A DNA stretch of 64,000 bases from Paludibacteraceae bacterium (lineage in GTDB: Bacteria > Bacteroidota > Bacteroidia > Bacteroidales > Paludibacteraceae): the NCBI GenBank assembly GCA_016297215.1, contig JAEDGZ010000001.1, forward strand, positions 1 through 64,000, given 5' to 3'. The notes beneath the pieces were generated by a model, which was given only the letters and a program-made list of their open reading frames with translations, was not told the origin of the DNA and made no database searches. Numbering within the stretch: the stretch's first letter is position 1; the number at the start of each line of letters is the position of its first letter. A program made the translations under genes and the position numbers. This document shows positions 17,274-26,325 of this stretch, piece after piece.

Positions 17274-18011
17274 GTGATTAGCGCGCAGTGGATACGGCAG
17301 CAGGCGTTAGCGGTCGGTTTTGACGACTGCGGCGTGGCGCTTGCCGAGCGGCTGGACGACGACGCGGCGTTCATGGAGCAATGGGTGGCGCAGGGCTTGC
17401 ACGGCAACATGTCGTACCTCGAGCGCAACCGCGAGAAACGCTACGACCCGCGCGAACTGGTGCCCGGTGCTACGGCGGTAGTGGTCTGTGTGCTCCGCTA
17501 CGACAAGTGCCGTCGCGACTACCACCGCACCATCAAGTCCATGCTCTATCAACTGGATGCCCGCCTGCACGACCTCCCTGCTATACCCGCTGCACCGCTC
17601 TCCCCAACCGCCGCTCCGTCATCTCCCGCGCAGGCACTCTCCCCTCTCCCTCAGCATCTCTTCTGCGACTCGGCACCCTTCTTGGAGCGCCGTTGGGCGG
17701 TGAAGGCAGGGCTCGGCTTCATCGGTCGCAACCACCAGTTCTTCCACCACACCCTCGGCAGCATGGTGCATCTTGGGGAGATAGTGATAGACAAACCGAT
17801 AGATGCTATAGATACTATAGAGCCTATTGAAACTATAGATCGCTTTGCCGACACTCCCTGCGCCGACTGCCACCTCTGCGAGGAAGCCTGCCCCACGGGT
17901 GCCCTGCGCAACCCCGTCTGGGACGCCACCCGCTGCATTGCCTACACCACCCACCGCTGCCTCGTCTGCCAACAAGCCTGCCCGATAAATAAATTAAGAA
18001 TTATGAATTAA
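17274..18011 (+). CDS. queG: Epoxyqueuosine reductase, shortened and carrying repeat-encoded insertions
   Basis: A 245-residue cytoplasmic cobalamin/iron-sulfur enzyme that would reduce epoxyqueuosine in tRNA to queuosine. It shows MSYLERNREKRYDPRELVPG, the active-site region CDSAPFLERRWAVKAGLGFIGRN, a first ferredoxin cluster CADCHLCEEACP and a second CLVCQQACP. Three oddities are visible: a Pro/Ala/Ser-rich insert (about residues 101-126), a stretch DAIDTIEPIETIDR (about 177-190) encoded by the CTATAGATACTATAGAG tandem repeat, and an end right after the second cluster where the last codons (LRIMN) and the stop come from an ATAATTC repeat. Known homologues continue further. GTG start. It may be a working minimal enzyme or a decaying gene. 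Confidence 0.85.
   Translation: MISAQWIRQQALAVGFDDCGVALAERLDDDAAFMEQWVAQGLHGNMSYLERNREKRYDPRELVPGATAVVVCVLRYDKCRRDYHRTIKSMLYQLDARLHDLPAIPAAPLSPTAAPSSPAQALSPLPQHLFCDSAPFLERRWAVKAGLGFIGRNHQFFHHTLGSMVHLGEIVIDKPIDAIDTIEPIETIDRFADTPCADCHLCEEACPTGALRNPVWDATRCIAYTTHRCLVCQQACPINKLRIMN
17805..17851. repeat. CTATAGA-type tandem repeat inside queG (family F)
   Basis: Successive units GATGCTATA/GATACTATA/GAGCCTATT/GAAACTATA/GAT. The same composition is seen between genes at 20306-20372, 26286-26318 and 33635-33705. Confidence 0.75.
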
Positions 18012-18131
18012 GAGGGCATTGTATGCCCACTATTCAGAGCATACGCACTCATAATTCATAATTCATAATTCATAATTAAATCAGAGCATGGGCACTCATA
18101 ATTCATAATTCCTCATTCCTAATTCCTAATT
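17990..18131. repeat. Family D repeat cluster ending queG
   Basis: AATTAAGAATTATGAATTAAG (17990 on) supplies the last codons and stop of queG. Two more blocks, each opening with a GCA-GCACTC-like junction followed by ATAATTC octamers, run to the pepD start. Confidence 0.8.
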
Positions 18132-18138
18132 AGTTATC

Positions 18139-19620
18139 ATGCAAGTACTTGAAATTTTCTCTCAGATTTGTCAGATTCCTCGTCCGTCAAAGCACGAGGA
18201 GCGTATCTCACAATGGCTGCAAGCCTTCGCGCGCGAGCACCATATCGAGTGCGTCGCCGACGAGGCGATGAACGTCATCCTGCGCGTGCCCGCCACGGCA
18301 GGCTACGAAGACCACCCCGCGGTCATCCTGCAAGCCCACATGGACATGGTGTGCGAGAAGAACAGCGACACTGTCCACGACTTCCTGACCGACCCCATCG
18401 AGACCTATGTGGACGGCGACTGGCTGAAAGCCCGCGGCACCACCCTCGGCGCGGACAACGGTATCGGTATCGCCATGGCGCTCGCTGCCATCACCGACCC
18501 CGACCTGCAGCACCCCGCCATCGAGTGCCTCTTCACCGTGGATGAGGAGACGGGGCTCACCGGCGCGATGAAACTGCAAGACGGCTACCTGCGTGGCACC
18601 CGCCTCATCAACCTCGACTCCGAGGACGACGGGCAAATCTTCATCGGTTGCGCCGGCGGTATCGACACCCTGGCGAAGATGCACTACACGCCCCAAGCCC
18701 TCATCGACTCGGCACAGTGGTTCCCAGCGCACCTGACCGTCAGCGGGCTCATGGGCGGGCACTCCGGCGATGACATCAACAAAGGGCGCGCCAATGCCAA
18801 CAAAGTGCTGGTCGGCTTCCTGCAACGCCTGCTCACCCGCACACCGCTGCAACTGGCTACCATCCAAGGCGGCAACCTGCGCAACGCCATCGCCCGCGAA
18901 GCGGAGGCGACCATCTGCGTGCCCATGGCGTACAAAGAGCAACTGCGCATTGAGTGGAATATCTACACCGCCGAGGCAGAGCAAGCGTACCAAGAGGTGG
19001 AGAAAGACATGCGCCTCGAGTTGGAGTCCTGCGCCATGCCCGCCGCCGTCATCCCCGAGGCGCAGGCGCACCGCCTCATCATGGCGCTCGCCGCTTGCCC
19101 GCACGGCATGATTGCTATGAGCAAAGACATGCCCGGACTGGTGGAGACCAGCACCAACCTCGCCAGCGTGAAGATGAAAACGACAGGGGACGCGGGCGTC
19201 TCGCCCGCGGGAAAAACGCATGCGGCTGACGAACGCTGCTACATCGAGGTCAACACCAGCCAGCGCTCGTCCGTGGAGGCGTCGAAGCACTGGATAAAAC
19301 GCGAGGTGGAGTACGCGCTGGCAATGGCTTGCGACGAGGTAACCCACGGCGACGGCTACCCGGGCTGGGCGCCGAACATCCATTCGCCGCTGCTGGAAAT
19401 CACCAAACAGGCGTACACCGACCTCTTCGGCAAGGAGCCGCAGGTGCTGGCTATCCACGCGGGGCTGGAGTGCGGACTGTTCTTGGAGAAATACCCCTTC
19501 CTCGACATGGTCAGCATAGGTCCGCAGATGTACGGTGTCCACTCGCCGCAGGAGCGTCTCTCCCTCTCGTCCACCGACCGTTGCTACCGCTGGCTGCGCG
19601 CCGTCCTCTCCCGCTGCTAA
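18139..19620 (+). CDS. pepD: Cytosolic aminoacyl-histidine dipeptidase (PepD/M20C) with an in-frame palindrome insertion
   Basis: A 493-residue zinc dipeptidase for intracellular peptide turnover. M20 metal-site motifs are present: HMDMVCEK, GTTLGADNGIG, TVDEETGLTGA, LINLDSED, MGGHSGDDINKGRANA and a C-terminal IHAGLECGLF. Between NLASVKMK and ERCYIEVNTSQRSS, where the family normally has a short turn, residues about 349-357 read GDAGVSPAG. These are encoded by a GC-rich palindrome (19186-19211) that is also found in aroB and in two intergenic spacers. The insertion sits in a surface-loop position and leaves the metal ligands intact, so activity is probably kept. Confidence 0.93.
   Translation: MQVLEIFSQICQIPRPSKHEERISQWLQAFAREHHIECVADEAMNVILRVPATAGYEDHPAVILQAHMDMVCEKNSDTVHDFLTDPIETYVDGDWLKARGTTLGADNGIGIAMALAAITDPDLQHPAIECLFTVDEETGLTGAMKLQDGYLRGTRLINLDSEDDGQIFIGCAGGIDTLAKMHYTPQALIDSAQWFPAHLTVSGLMGGHSGDDINKGRANANKVLVGFLQRLLTRTPLQLATIQGGNLRNAIAREAEATICVPMAYKEQLRIEWNIYTAEAEQAYQEVEKDMRLELESCAMPAAVIPEAQAHRLIMALAACPHGMIAMSKDMPGLVETSTNLASVKMKTTGDAGVSPAGKTHAADERCYIEVNTSQRSSVEASKHWIKREVEYALAMACDEVTHGDGYPGWAPNIHSPLLEITKQAYTDLFGKEPQVLAIHAGLECGLFLEKYPFLDMVSIGPQMYGVHSPQERLSLSSTDRCYRWLRAVLSRC
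19186..19211. repeat. Family B palindrome (encodes GDAGVSPA) inside pepD
   Basis: CGCGGGCG-TCT-CGCCCGCG spans 19191-19209, preceded by GGGGA. Read in the gene's frame it gives GDAGVSPA. Confidence 0.9.
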
Positions 19621-19630
19621 AAGAAGATGC

Positions 19631-19688
19631 TAAAATCCCTAGTATTTCTATAATATCTAGGGTTTCTAGAATATCTAGTATTTCTATC
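19631..19688. repeat. CTAG(A/T)-type tandem repeat (family G)
   Basis: Units such as CCCTAGTATTTCTATAAT and ATCTAGGGTTTCTAGAAT between pepD and the convergent gene. Related to the array at 10032-10102. Confidence 0.7.
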
Positions 19689-20274
19689 GATTCCACGAAA
19701 AAAGCCCCTTCGATTGGGGCTTTTTTCGTAGTCGTATGGTGTATAAGAGTGCGAGGAGGAGCAGGGGGAGAAGGGCATCGCCTACGGGGGCACCGTTCTC
19801 GGGGTTAGTGGGGTCTATATCGTCAGGCGGGTTGGGGATATTACCGTATGTGCTGCTGGCAAGAATGTTCGCCATCTGCGCGGGGCTCGGCACTATACCG
19901 CTGGCGGGGAGGGAAGGAATAGAGACGCCCAACGAAGAGCCGGAAGACCGCGAGGCACCGACTGCCGATGAGCCGCCGCCTGATGCAGATGCCGACGAAA
20001 GCATTACAGAGGTCGATTGAAAAGCAGATATCAGAGATGACTGCTCGGTCTCGGAGGTAGTTAAGATACGAAATGTGCTGCTGCCTGCGGAAGTGCTGCC
20101 GGCGAGTTTCTCCCCTATAGTGGTAGTACTGCGAAACGATGACGCGGGCAGCGCAGGCATATAGGTATCAGCGGCTGCCGGCGCGCACAGCAGGCAGAGC
20201 AGAAGGAGTATGCCATATCGTTGCTGCTTCCAAGAGCGACAGATAGGGAACAATGACGAGGGTTGTATTCTCAT
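19684..20274 (-). CDS. Small exported protein with C-terminal transmembrane anchor, unknown function
   Basis: A 196-residue protein. A hydrophobic N-terminal segment (YGILLLLCLLCAPAAA) acts as signal peptide. The middle is low-complexity Ser/Gly/Ala (SSASASGGGSSAVGASRSSG). The C terminus has GAPVGDALLPLLLLALLYTI followed by basic RLRKK, resembling the short anchor that ends many Bacteroidales exported proteins. It lies about 90 bases downstream of the giant surface protein on the same strand, so co-transcription is likely. The last codons (SKGLFSWNR) read through a rho-independent hairpin. I do not recognise a family. Confidence 0.6.
   Translation of the reverse strand: MRIQPSSLFPICRSWKQQRYGILLLLCLLCAPAAADTYMPALPASSFRSTTTIGEKLAGSTSAGSSTFRILTTSETEQSSLISAFQSTSVMLSSASASGGGSSAVGASRSSGSSLGVSIPSLPASGIVPSPAQMANILASSTYGNIPNPPDDIDPTNPENGAPVGDALLPLLLLALLYTIRLRKKPQSKGLFSWNR
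19695..19729. terminator. Bidirectional terminator overlapping the small anchored protein's 3' end
   Basis: ACGAAAAAAGCCCC-TTCGAT-GGGGCTTTTTTCGT is a near-perfect inverted repeat with A and T tracts on both sides, suited to stopping pepD from one side and the opposing gene from the other. Confidence 0.85.
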
Positions 20275-20305
20275 GGTGGTAGATATTTGCTTCGGTTTCT
20301 TCTAT

Positions 20306-20372
20306 TTAGTTTCTATAGTGGCTATAGTGGCTATACCATCTATAGTTTCTATAGCATCTATAGTTTCTATTG
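20306..20372. repeat. CTATAG-type tandem repeat (family F)
   Basis: Repeated TTTCTATAGTGGCTATA/CCATCTATAGTTTCTATAG units between the giant surface protein and the small downstream gene. The first unit reaches into the surface protein's stop region. Confidence 0.8.
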
Positions 20373-23300
20373 TACTGCTTTTCGGAGTATTTGTGTTTGT
20401 TCGCCGGTGATGTAGAGCATATACACGCCTTGCGTGGTCGGCAGGCTGAGTTGCAGGAGCGGCGCATCGGTCTGCTGCTCGCTGCATAGTTTGCCTGCGG
20501 GGTCATAGACACGGATGGTGAGCATCTCGCGCGCGGGGTTGTTGAGCAGGAGTTGTTGGTCAACGGTGGCGAGGTTAGCAATGCCGGTAGGGGTATCTTG
20601 CTCCTCGAAGGCGATATGGGAGATGACAAAGCGGTTGTCCATATCGTTCTCGCTGCTTTGGAAGGTGTAGGTGCGGCTGTCGTCTATCAGGCAGGACTTG
20701 CGCAGTTGCATATCGTTGAGATAGAGCGGCTCTGCGAGCGGCTCATCCTCTGACTCGGTGAGGCAGAAGGAGAAGGTGTAGGTATCGCTCTTGCCCTGTG
20801 TGAAGACGAGGGTGGTGTTGTCTATCTCGGGTTGTGCAGACACCTGCATCTCGCCTGCCGTGGTGAGTGCGCAGAGTCCGGGAGCGCGTCCGTCTGTGCC
20901 GGAATAGAATCCATCCCATCCGTTGTCGAACCCTTCGGAGAAGCGCTCACCTTGCAGCAGATAGAGGTTGTAGCAAGCGGCGGTGTCCGCTACGCGAATA
21001 CGAAGCATGGTGGGTTCGTAGGGCGCGGGAGCAGAGGGATCGGGCTGGAGTATCTCGGCGGTGGAGTTGCGCCCGGGGGCATAGAGTTTCTGATTGAGGG
21101 TGGTGGAGTCCACGCCCGAGGCACGCACGATGGTGTTATAATCCAGCGTGAGGGTAGCGGAGGAGACAGTGGCATCCGCAGCGAAGTTCACCTCGAAGGC
21201 CTGCATCGCGGGGATAATCTTCGGACCTTTCCATCCTGATGTCTTGGCGGTCGCAACAGGTATAGCAGTCCAGTAGCCGGCGTCAAGAGCCCCATCCGAC
21301 GTGGTGGTGGCAGGACCGCTTTCGGGGTCGCGACCGGTGCTATAGATATAGACGGTGGGTTCCAGTCCTGTGCCAAAGTCGGTGGTCTCCAACTTGGTGA
21401 TTTGGATAGGTGCTGTCCACGAGTTGCCGATGAGGTTCTTGCCAACCATAGCGCCGCCGTTGGTGAGAGTAAACGTGTACTTCTTGGCGAGCGCGAGGTT
21501 ACCTGCGAAGGTGAACACTTGCGGCGAAGGTTGCGAGAGGGCAATACCGTCGAAAGCATGGAAGGTCTTGCCGTCATTGTAGCGCGTCCAGCCGCTTTGC
21601 TCTGACCAGAGATAGGTATATGCGCCGTTGAATATCTGAGGGATGGTGCCTTCCTGCACCGGTATCCCAACATACGTCCAATTACGCTCATGCCCGTCGG
21701 TTACAACGCCACCTTCGTAGTATGCGGGCGAGTACATCTCTACGGTAGCAGCCACTTGGTCGGTATGGCTGTGCATGAGCATACCCGTCTTGTCAGCATC
21801 GGCCTGCACGGTGATATAGTTGGTAGAAGTGATGGGTTGCGGTTTGTTCCAGTTGTTTTCGCTGTACCATGCGAACTGTCCTACCGATGCGAGACCGCCG
21901 TCGGGGGCAATGGTCAGGGTGTTACCCTTTTTGATGCGAACATTTCCTGCGCCGTAGGTGCTGTCGCTGATGATGCAGTTCGCCTCGATACGCACGTTCT
22001 GCAGTTGGGTCGGTATGGCTTTGGCATTCCAGTTGGCAGGGTTGCTCCACAGGTGGTCTCCGCTGGTATAGGTGGTACCATTTACTGTAAATTCACGTTT
22101 CCCGTCCGAGCAGTCTTTGCAATCTCCCTCGCCGTTATCAAAAGTCAAGGAGCAGTCGGATACATTGGCAGCATCCGTCCACAGCAGGTATCTCAGCAGT
22201 TTGTCTATCGCGTCTTGTCCTTTGTCATTGATGTACTTGGTAGCACCTTGGTTGATAGAGAGCATGATAAATCGTGCTTCGGTAACATCTTGCCGTTCGC
22301 AGCAGGCTACGAGGTTGCGAGCACCTTTCTCATCGTACACCTTCGCGATATTCACAAAGTTGCTGCTATTGATAGCAAGGAATCCTTGAATACCCTTGTA
22401 GGTGCTACCATCTTTATACACATTACCCAAGATGGTCAGTGTACGATCTTCCTTGTTATCCCATTTTGCACCTTCGAACATATCGTGTGAGAAACAGAGC
22501 ACGGTGAGCGTCTTTTGCGCCTGTGCCTCCGTGCCGTCTCCCGGCACGATGGGGTTGGAGGTAAAGCCCTTGGCGCTCCAGTTACTGAGCGCGGACATGT
22601 GCGCCTTGAGCGACAGAATCGGTTTCTTGTCCACAAGGTCGGCAAGGGCATTGACGTAATCGGGCTGGCTATTCGACCCTGTTGCCTTGGGGTAGTCGGT
22701 CAAGAGCAAGAGGTCGTAGGGCTCGTAGTTGGTATAATCGTAGGTGGCATACGCGCTGACGGGCGTAACATTGTACTTAGTACATAGATGCGTGTAGAGC
22801 GGGTCGGTGATGTCCGAAGCCGTGATGTCGTAGAACTTGCGGGTAGTAGTGTTGCCGGTAACGATATACGCCAGCGAGTATTTGTCGGTCAGGATGATAG
22901 CGATAGAGTCGGCGGTAGCATCGTCCGGCTGGTTGCAGGCATTGACGGCACGCATGGTGAGCATGATGGTGTCGCCTACAGCGGCAGTCTTGTGGTTAGT
23001 GCTGAGCCACGTGCCTAATGCTTTATAGTCTGCCCCGAGGGAGATGGTAGAACCTGATTTAGCATCCTCGCGCACCCAGTCGATAGCGGCAGCACTTCGT
23101 GTGATAGTGCCGTCGGCGGCGTGGATGGTGTATGTTGCTTCCCATTTGTCGCCCGTGTACGCTGCCGTTGCCTTTGGCGTAACATCAAAGAGGGGATAAT
23201 GGGTCGCAGAGGTGTACGGACGCAGGGTGCGGTTCGCTATTTGGTAGTTGCGATGCGGTGCTTTCTTCTCCACGACGGGTTTGACCACGGTAGAGGTAAC

Positions 23301-25886
23301 CTTGGCGGAGTTGACGGACATCTCCTCGCAGCCTCCGTCGGCTATGTATGCCACGGTGTAGGTGCCGGCATCGGTGGTGGTGAGCGTTACGCCGGTCTTG
23401 CCCGAGAGGGGGCCACCGTCTTTATACCACTGGAAGGAGCCTTTAGAGTAGGTGTTGCCGTCATCGGAGCGTACTGCACGGAGGACAACCGTCTCGTAGC
23501 ACTCGGCGTTCACGCCTCCCTCGACGGTTATCTTGGGGGCTACAGCACAACGGACGGTAAGGGTGTAAAACACAGTCTGCGTACAATAGTCTTCATCGCC
23601 CGCCGCATCATAGGTAGCAGAAATGGTGGTGGTGCCGACTTTGAGGACATTTACATTGCCATCGCCACCGATGGTAGCTACCGCCTCATCGCTGCTGGCG
23701 TAGGTGATAGGTGATAGGCTATTGGGGTTGATGAGCGCAGGGGCATCGAAAGAAGCCCCTAACGCCACCATATATTCCGCCTGCGGGAAGGATAACCCTG
23801 CCGAGTTGCAGGACTTTTTGATAGTGGCTTTGATATAGGCGAAGTAGCACGCATCACCTGCGCCTTGCAGGTAATAGGTTCCTGCATTAAGGTCTGCGAT
23901 CTCCTTATCGTAGATAGTGCTTGCTGCTGCAATTGTTGCATTCCATTCGGAGCAGTTGCTTCCGTCGGCTTGGACTGCCGTTCCTTTGTTGAGTCCGAAA
24001 TTCTTACTCTTACTGCTGGAGGCATAGGCGATATTGAGGGTCAGCGTATAGCCGTCAGGCACTACGAACATAATGTTATTAGAAGCGCCGCTACCGCCTT
24101 GTTGTATGGCTTTTGAATAAGTAGAGGAGGCATAAGTACTCACATCAATGAGGTCAGTCTTTTGCCCGCTGAGTTTCCATTGGAATCCTGTGGTGGCATC
24201 GGAATAATCCGTACTTTTCTTATAGTTAGTACCATCTTCATTAGTTCCTTTTGTATCCTTAGCACCATCGAAGATGACGATGCTAACGCCTTCTTGTTTC
24301 TCCCATTGTGCGTAGAGGGTGGTGTTGGCGGAGGGTTGGTTGAGGTCGTATGTCCCTCCGACAGTAAGCAGAGTGCCTGAACCGTCTTGTGCTGCTGTCC
24401 AACCTTTGAACTGATAGCCTGCGGGGGCAGCAGGGGCAGCGGGAAGAGTGAGTGTCTTGTTCTCCTCGAGGCTGACATAGTCGCCATAGGTATCTGCTGG
24501 TTGTCCGCTTGCGCCGGCGGGATAGTTGGCGTTATACACGATAGTGTAGTAAGGTATAAAGTGGCAATTCCAGTTCTTAGCGGTATTGTCTGCCCACATG
24601 CGGAACTTACCTTTTTGCCCCGCAGAGAAGAAATTACCAATGTTGCCCGTCCACCATGTAGTGGTGGTAGCATTATACACGCCCATGGTGTTCACCCCTT
24701 TTGTCTCGCTATTGGTGCTACTGAAGGTGTAATTATCTGCCGTCTTATAGCCTACATAGTACTCCCAAGTAGATAGTTGGTCAGCGGTCAGCGTAACCAT
24801 ATCCGTGGTGTAGGTAACGCCGTCAGCAGAACTGAAAGGCAGGCAGTCTCCTTTGTTCCAAGTTCCCGTCCCCCAGCATAAGCCATACCCCGCAGGGGAG
24901 AACTTTATCCATAGGTTGCTTTCGGATGCTTTGCTGTTGTCCCAGATATGCAGCGTACCCACTGCCCCTGCGGCATCGCCTAATTTGAGCAAACCTGAAT
25001 TGGTAGTAAGCGGCATATCTGCAAATTTAGCATTGGCGGAAAAGGCATCGCTCCACGTACCGTTCTCACCTACCCAATAGTTGTTTGCTGTGGAAGGTTC
25101 GTTAAATGCAGGCACAGTGAAGTCGGAGATAATATACTCCGCCGACTCGGGTGCTGTTTGTATGAAATAGTGAATCTTATTGTTGCTCTCATCCGTGCAG
25201 TTATGGACGCTGATACAATAGCCGGTGGAGGGAGTGGAGGTACTTGGTATTCGTAACGAAAAACCATATAGTTCGTTGTTGCTGCTTCCTACTGCTGTTA
25301 CTTCTATCGTATGCTGCCCCGTTGTAATGTCGTATCTTCTAATGGAGAGTGTAGAAGATTTTTCACCTGTTGTACTAGTCTCCACTCCGTCTATTTTGAC
25401 AACAAAGTATTTTGAGTTACTATTATCTTTTCCATAAATAGAAAATTGGTCATACCCACTTATAACTATTTTTAGTGAACTATTGATTCGATAGTTCATA
25501 AAACGCCCCGTCAATGCAAACTCCGCCTGTGTTACATTCGAAATCTCAGAACCTCTACCATTAACGGCATTGCTGACCCAATTATATCCTGTAGCGCTAT
25601 TCTCAGCTGTTGTAGTTGTTGCAAATTGCAAGACACAATTTGCAGCCTTGGTATCAGTTGTAGCAGTTCCTGCCCATAGATAGTTCGCACTTGAAGAGGT
25701 CGAAGAAAAGCCATAAATCTCATATTGTTTTCCATCATAAGACACCAATGTTTGACCATAAGTAGTGGTGTAGGTACCCGGTTTATGTACCTCAGACAAT
25801 GCTCCCCAAGCGGATTGGGTAGCGGCGAAGATGAAAACAAAGGTTACAGCAAAGAGAATGAGAAAACGAGAGAAAATGTTTTTCAT
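20367..25886 (-). CDS. Giant multidomain surface protein with type IX secretion sorting domain
   Basis: A 1839-residue protein. I chose the ATG at 25886 (MKNIFSRFLILFAVTFVFIF signal peptide, cleavage near SAWG-AL) because longer reads begin upstream of the likely promoter. Recognisable parts are a Listeria-Bacteroides/InlB-type repeat (about 445-530, ending YQFKGWT..TLYAQWEK), a Big2-like Ig domain (about 700-780, YASSDEAVATIGGDGNVNVL), a PKD/Ig-like domain (about 780-862, FQWYKDGG) and a Cys-rich segment CKDCSDGK near 1250. A C-terminal domain (last ~75 residues; LLLNNPAREMLTIRVYDPAG, then GVYMLYITG) matches type A sorting signals of the type IX system. Ligand unknown; expected to be anchored on the cell surface. 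Confidence 0.8.
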   Translation of the reverse strand: MKNIFSRFLILFAVTFVFIFAATQSAWGALSEVHKPGTYTTTYGQTLVSYDGKQYEIYGFSSTSSSANYLWAGTATTDTKAANCVLQFATTTTAENSATGYNWVSNAVNGRGSEISNVTQAEFALTGRFMNYRINSSLKIVISGYDQFSIYGKDNSNSKYFVVKIDGVETSTTGEKSSTLSIRRYDITTGQHTIEVTAVGSSNNELYGFSLRIPSTSTPSTGYCISVHNCTDESNNKIHYFIQTAPESAEYIISDFTVPAFNEPSTANNYWVGENGTWSDAFSANAKFADMPLTTNSGLLKLGDAAGAVGTLHIWDNSKASESNLWIKFSPAGYGLCWGTGTWNKGDCLPFSSADGVTYTTDMVTLTADQLSTWEYYVGYKTADNYTFSSTNSETKGVNTMGVYNATTTTWWTGNIGNFFSAGQKGKFRMWADNTAKNWNCHFIPYYTIVYNANYPAGASGQPADTYGDYVSLEENKTLTLPAAPAAPAGYQFKGWTAAQDGSGTLLTVGGTYDLNQPSANTTLYAQWEKQEGVSIVIFDGAKDTKGTNEDGTNYKKSTDYSDATTGFQWKLSGQKTDLIDVSTYASSTYSKAIQQGGSGASNNIMFVVPDGYTLTLNIAYASSSKSKNFGLNKGTAVQADGSNCSEWNATIAAASTIYDKEIADLNAGTYYLQGAGDACYFAYIKATIKKSCNSAGLSFPQAEYMVALGASFDAPALINPNSLSPITYASSDEAVATIGGDGNVNVLKVGTTTISATYDAAGDEDYCTQTVFYTLTVRCAVAPKITVEGGVNAECYETVVLRAVRSDDGNTYSKGSFQWYKDGGPLSGKTGVTLTTTDAGTYTVAYIADGGCEEMSVNSAKVTSTVVKPVVEKKAPHRNYQIANRTLRPYTSATHYPLFDVTPKATAAYTGDKWEATYTIHAADGTITRSAAAIDWVREDAKSGSTISLGADYKALGTWLSTNHKTAAVGDTIMLTMRAVNACNQPDDATADSIAIILTDKYSLAYIVTGNTTTRKFYDITASDITDPLYTHLCTKYNVTPVSAYATYDYTNYEPYDLLLLTDYPKATGSNSQPDYVNALADLVDKKPILSLKAHMSALSNWSAKGFTSNPIVPGDGTEAQAQKTLTVLCFSHDMFEGAKWDNKEDRTLTILGNVYKDGSTYKGIQGFLAINSSNFVNIAKVYDEKGARNLVACCERQDVTEARFIMLSINQGATKYINDKGQDAIDKLLRYLLWTDAANVSDCSLTFDNGEGDCKDCSDGKREFTVNGTTYTSGDHLWSNPANWNAKAIPTQLQNVRIEANCIISDSTYGAGNVRIKKGNTLTIAPDGGLASVGQFAWYSENNWNKPQPITSTNYITVQADADKTGMLMHSHTDQVAATVEMYSPAYYEGGVVTDGHERNWTYVGIPVQEGTIPQIFNGAYTYLWSEQSGWTRYNDGKTFHAFDGIALSQPSPQVFTFAGNLALAKKYTFTLTNGGAMVGKNLIGNSWTAPIQITKLETTDFGTGLEPTVYIYSTGRDPESGPATTTSDGALDAGYWTAIPVATAKTSGWKGPKIIPAMQAFEVNFAADATVSSATLTLDYNTIVRASGVDSTTLNQKLYAPGRNSTAEILQPDPSAPAPYEPTMLRIRVADTAACYNLYLLQGERFSEGFDNGWDGFYSGTDGRAPGLCALTTAGEMQVSAQPEIDNTTLVFTQGKSDTYTFSFCLTESEDEPLAEPLYLNDMQLRKSCLIDDSRTYTFQSSENDMDNRFVISHIAFEEQDTPTGIANLATVDQQLLLNNPAREMLTIRVYDPAGKLCSEQQTDAPLLQLSLPTTQGVYMLYITGEQTQILRKAVQ

Positions 25887-26154
25887 AACAGTGGATATGT
25901 TTGCGCAGCAAGCCGGCTTGCCAACTGCTGCAGGTGATTTTAAGGTTGCATAATTTATCGGATGCAAAATTACTACCTTTTTGCTTAACATTTGTACAAA
26001 AATCGTCTTATATTTTGGAAAGATTGACAGCAGTATTAACAGCATGGGGAAATTTTGACGGAAAAAGTGGGGTAAACAATTTAACGTGTAATTATTATTT
26101 GGTTGTTGAACATATAATTAACGTGTAATTATTCATTAATTTTCGTAAGGGAGT

Positions 26155-26222
26155 GTCCGGCGTCCCCGCCTGCTGACCGCACCTCCTTTTCTGCAGGCAG
26201 GTACACCTGCGCACGCCGGACA
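26155..26222. repeat. Composite family A palindrome (two half copies in opposition)
   Basis: TGTCCGGCG at one end and CGCCGGACA at the other enclose CCCCGCCTGCTGA and CTGCAGGCAGG segments, forming a long imperfect inverted repeat. Confidence 0.7.
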
Positions 26223-26285
26223 AGGGAACTGCGTAACAAATTCTCCCCTCGCGGCATGATGCTCACGAGGGGAGAAGGAGGGGAT

Positions 26286-26318
26286 AGAAACTATAGAGGC
26301 TGTAGAGACTATAGCCAC
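26286..26318. repeat. CTATAG-type tandem repeat (family F)
   Basis: GAAACTATAGAGGCTGTAGAGACTATAG just beyond the aroB stop. Confidence 0.65.
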
Positions 26319-26325
26319 TACTCCG

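Larger units (their letters stand above)
25887..26325. other. Intergenic region between the giant surface protein and aroB
   Basis: It holds a weak minus-strand -7-like box TAATTTTG (25965-25972), AT-rich family H-like sequence near 26080-26150, a composite family A palindrome (26155-26222) and a short family F array (26286-26318). No gene seen. Confidence 0.55.

Noticed and set aside
18208..19542. A 444-codon minus-strand frame
   Set aside because: Antisense to pepD, whose metal-site motifs are intact.
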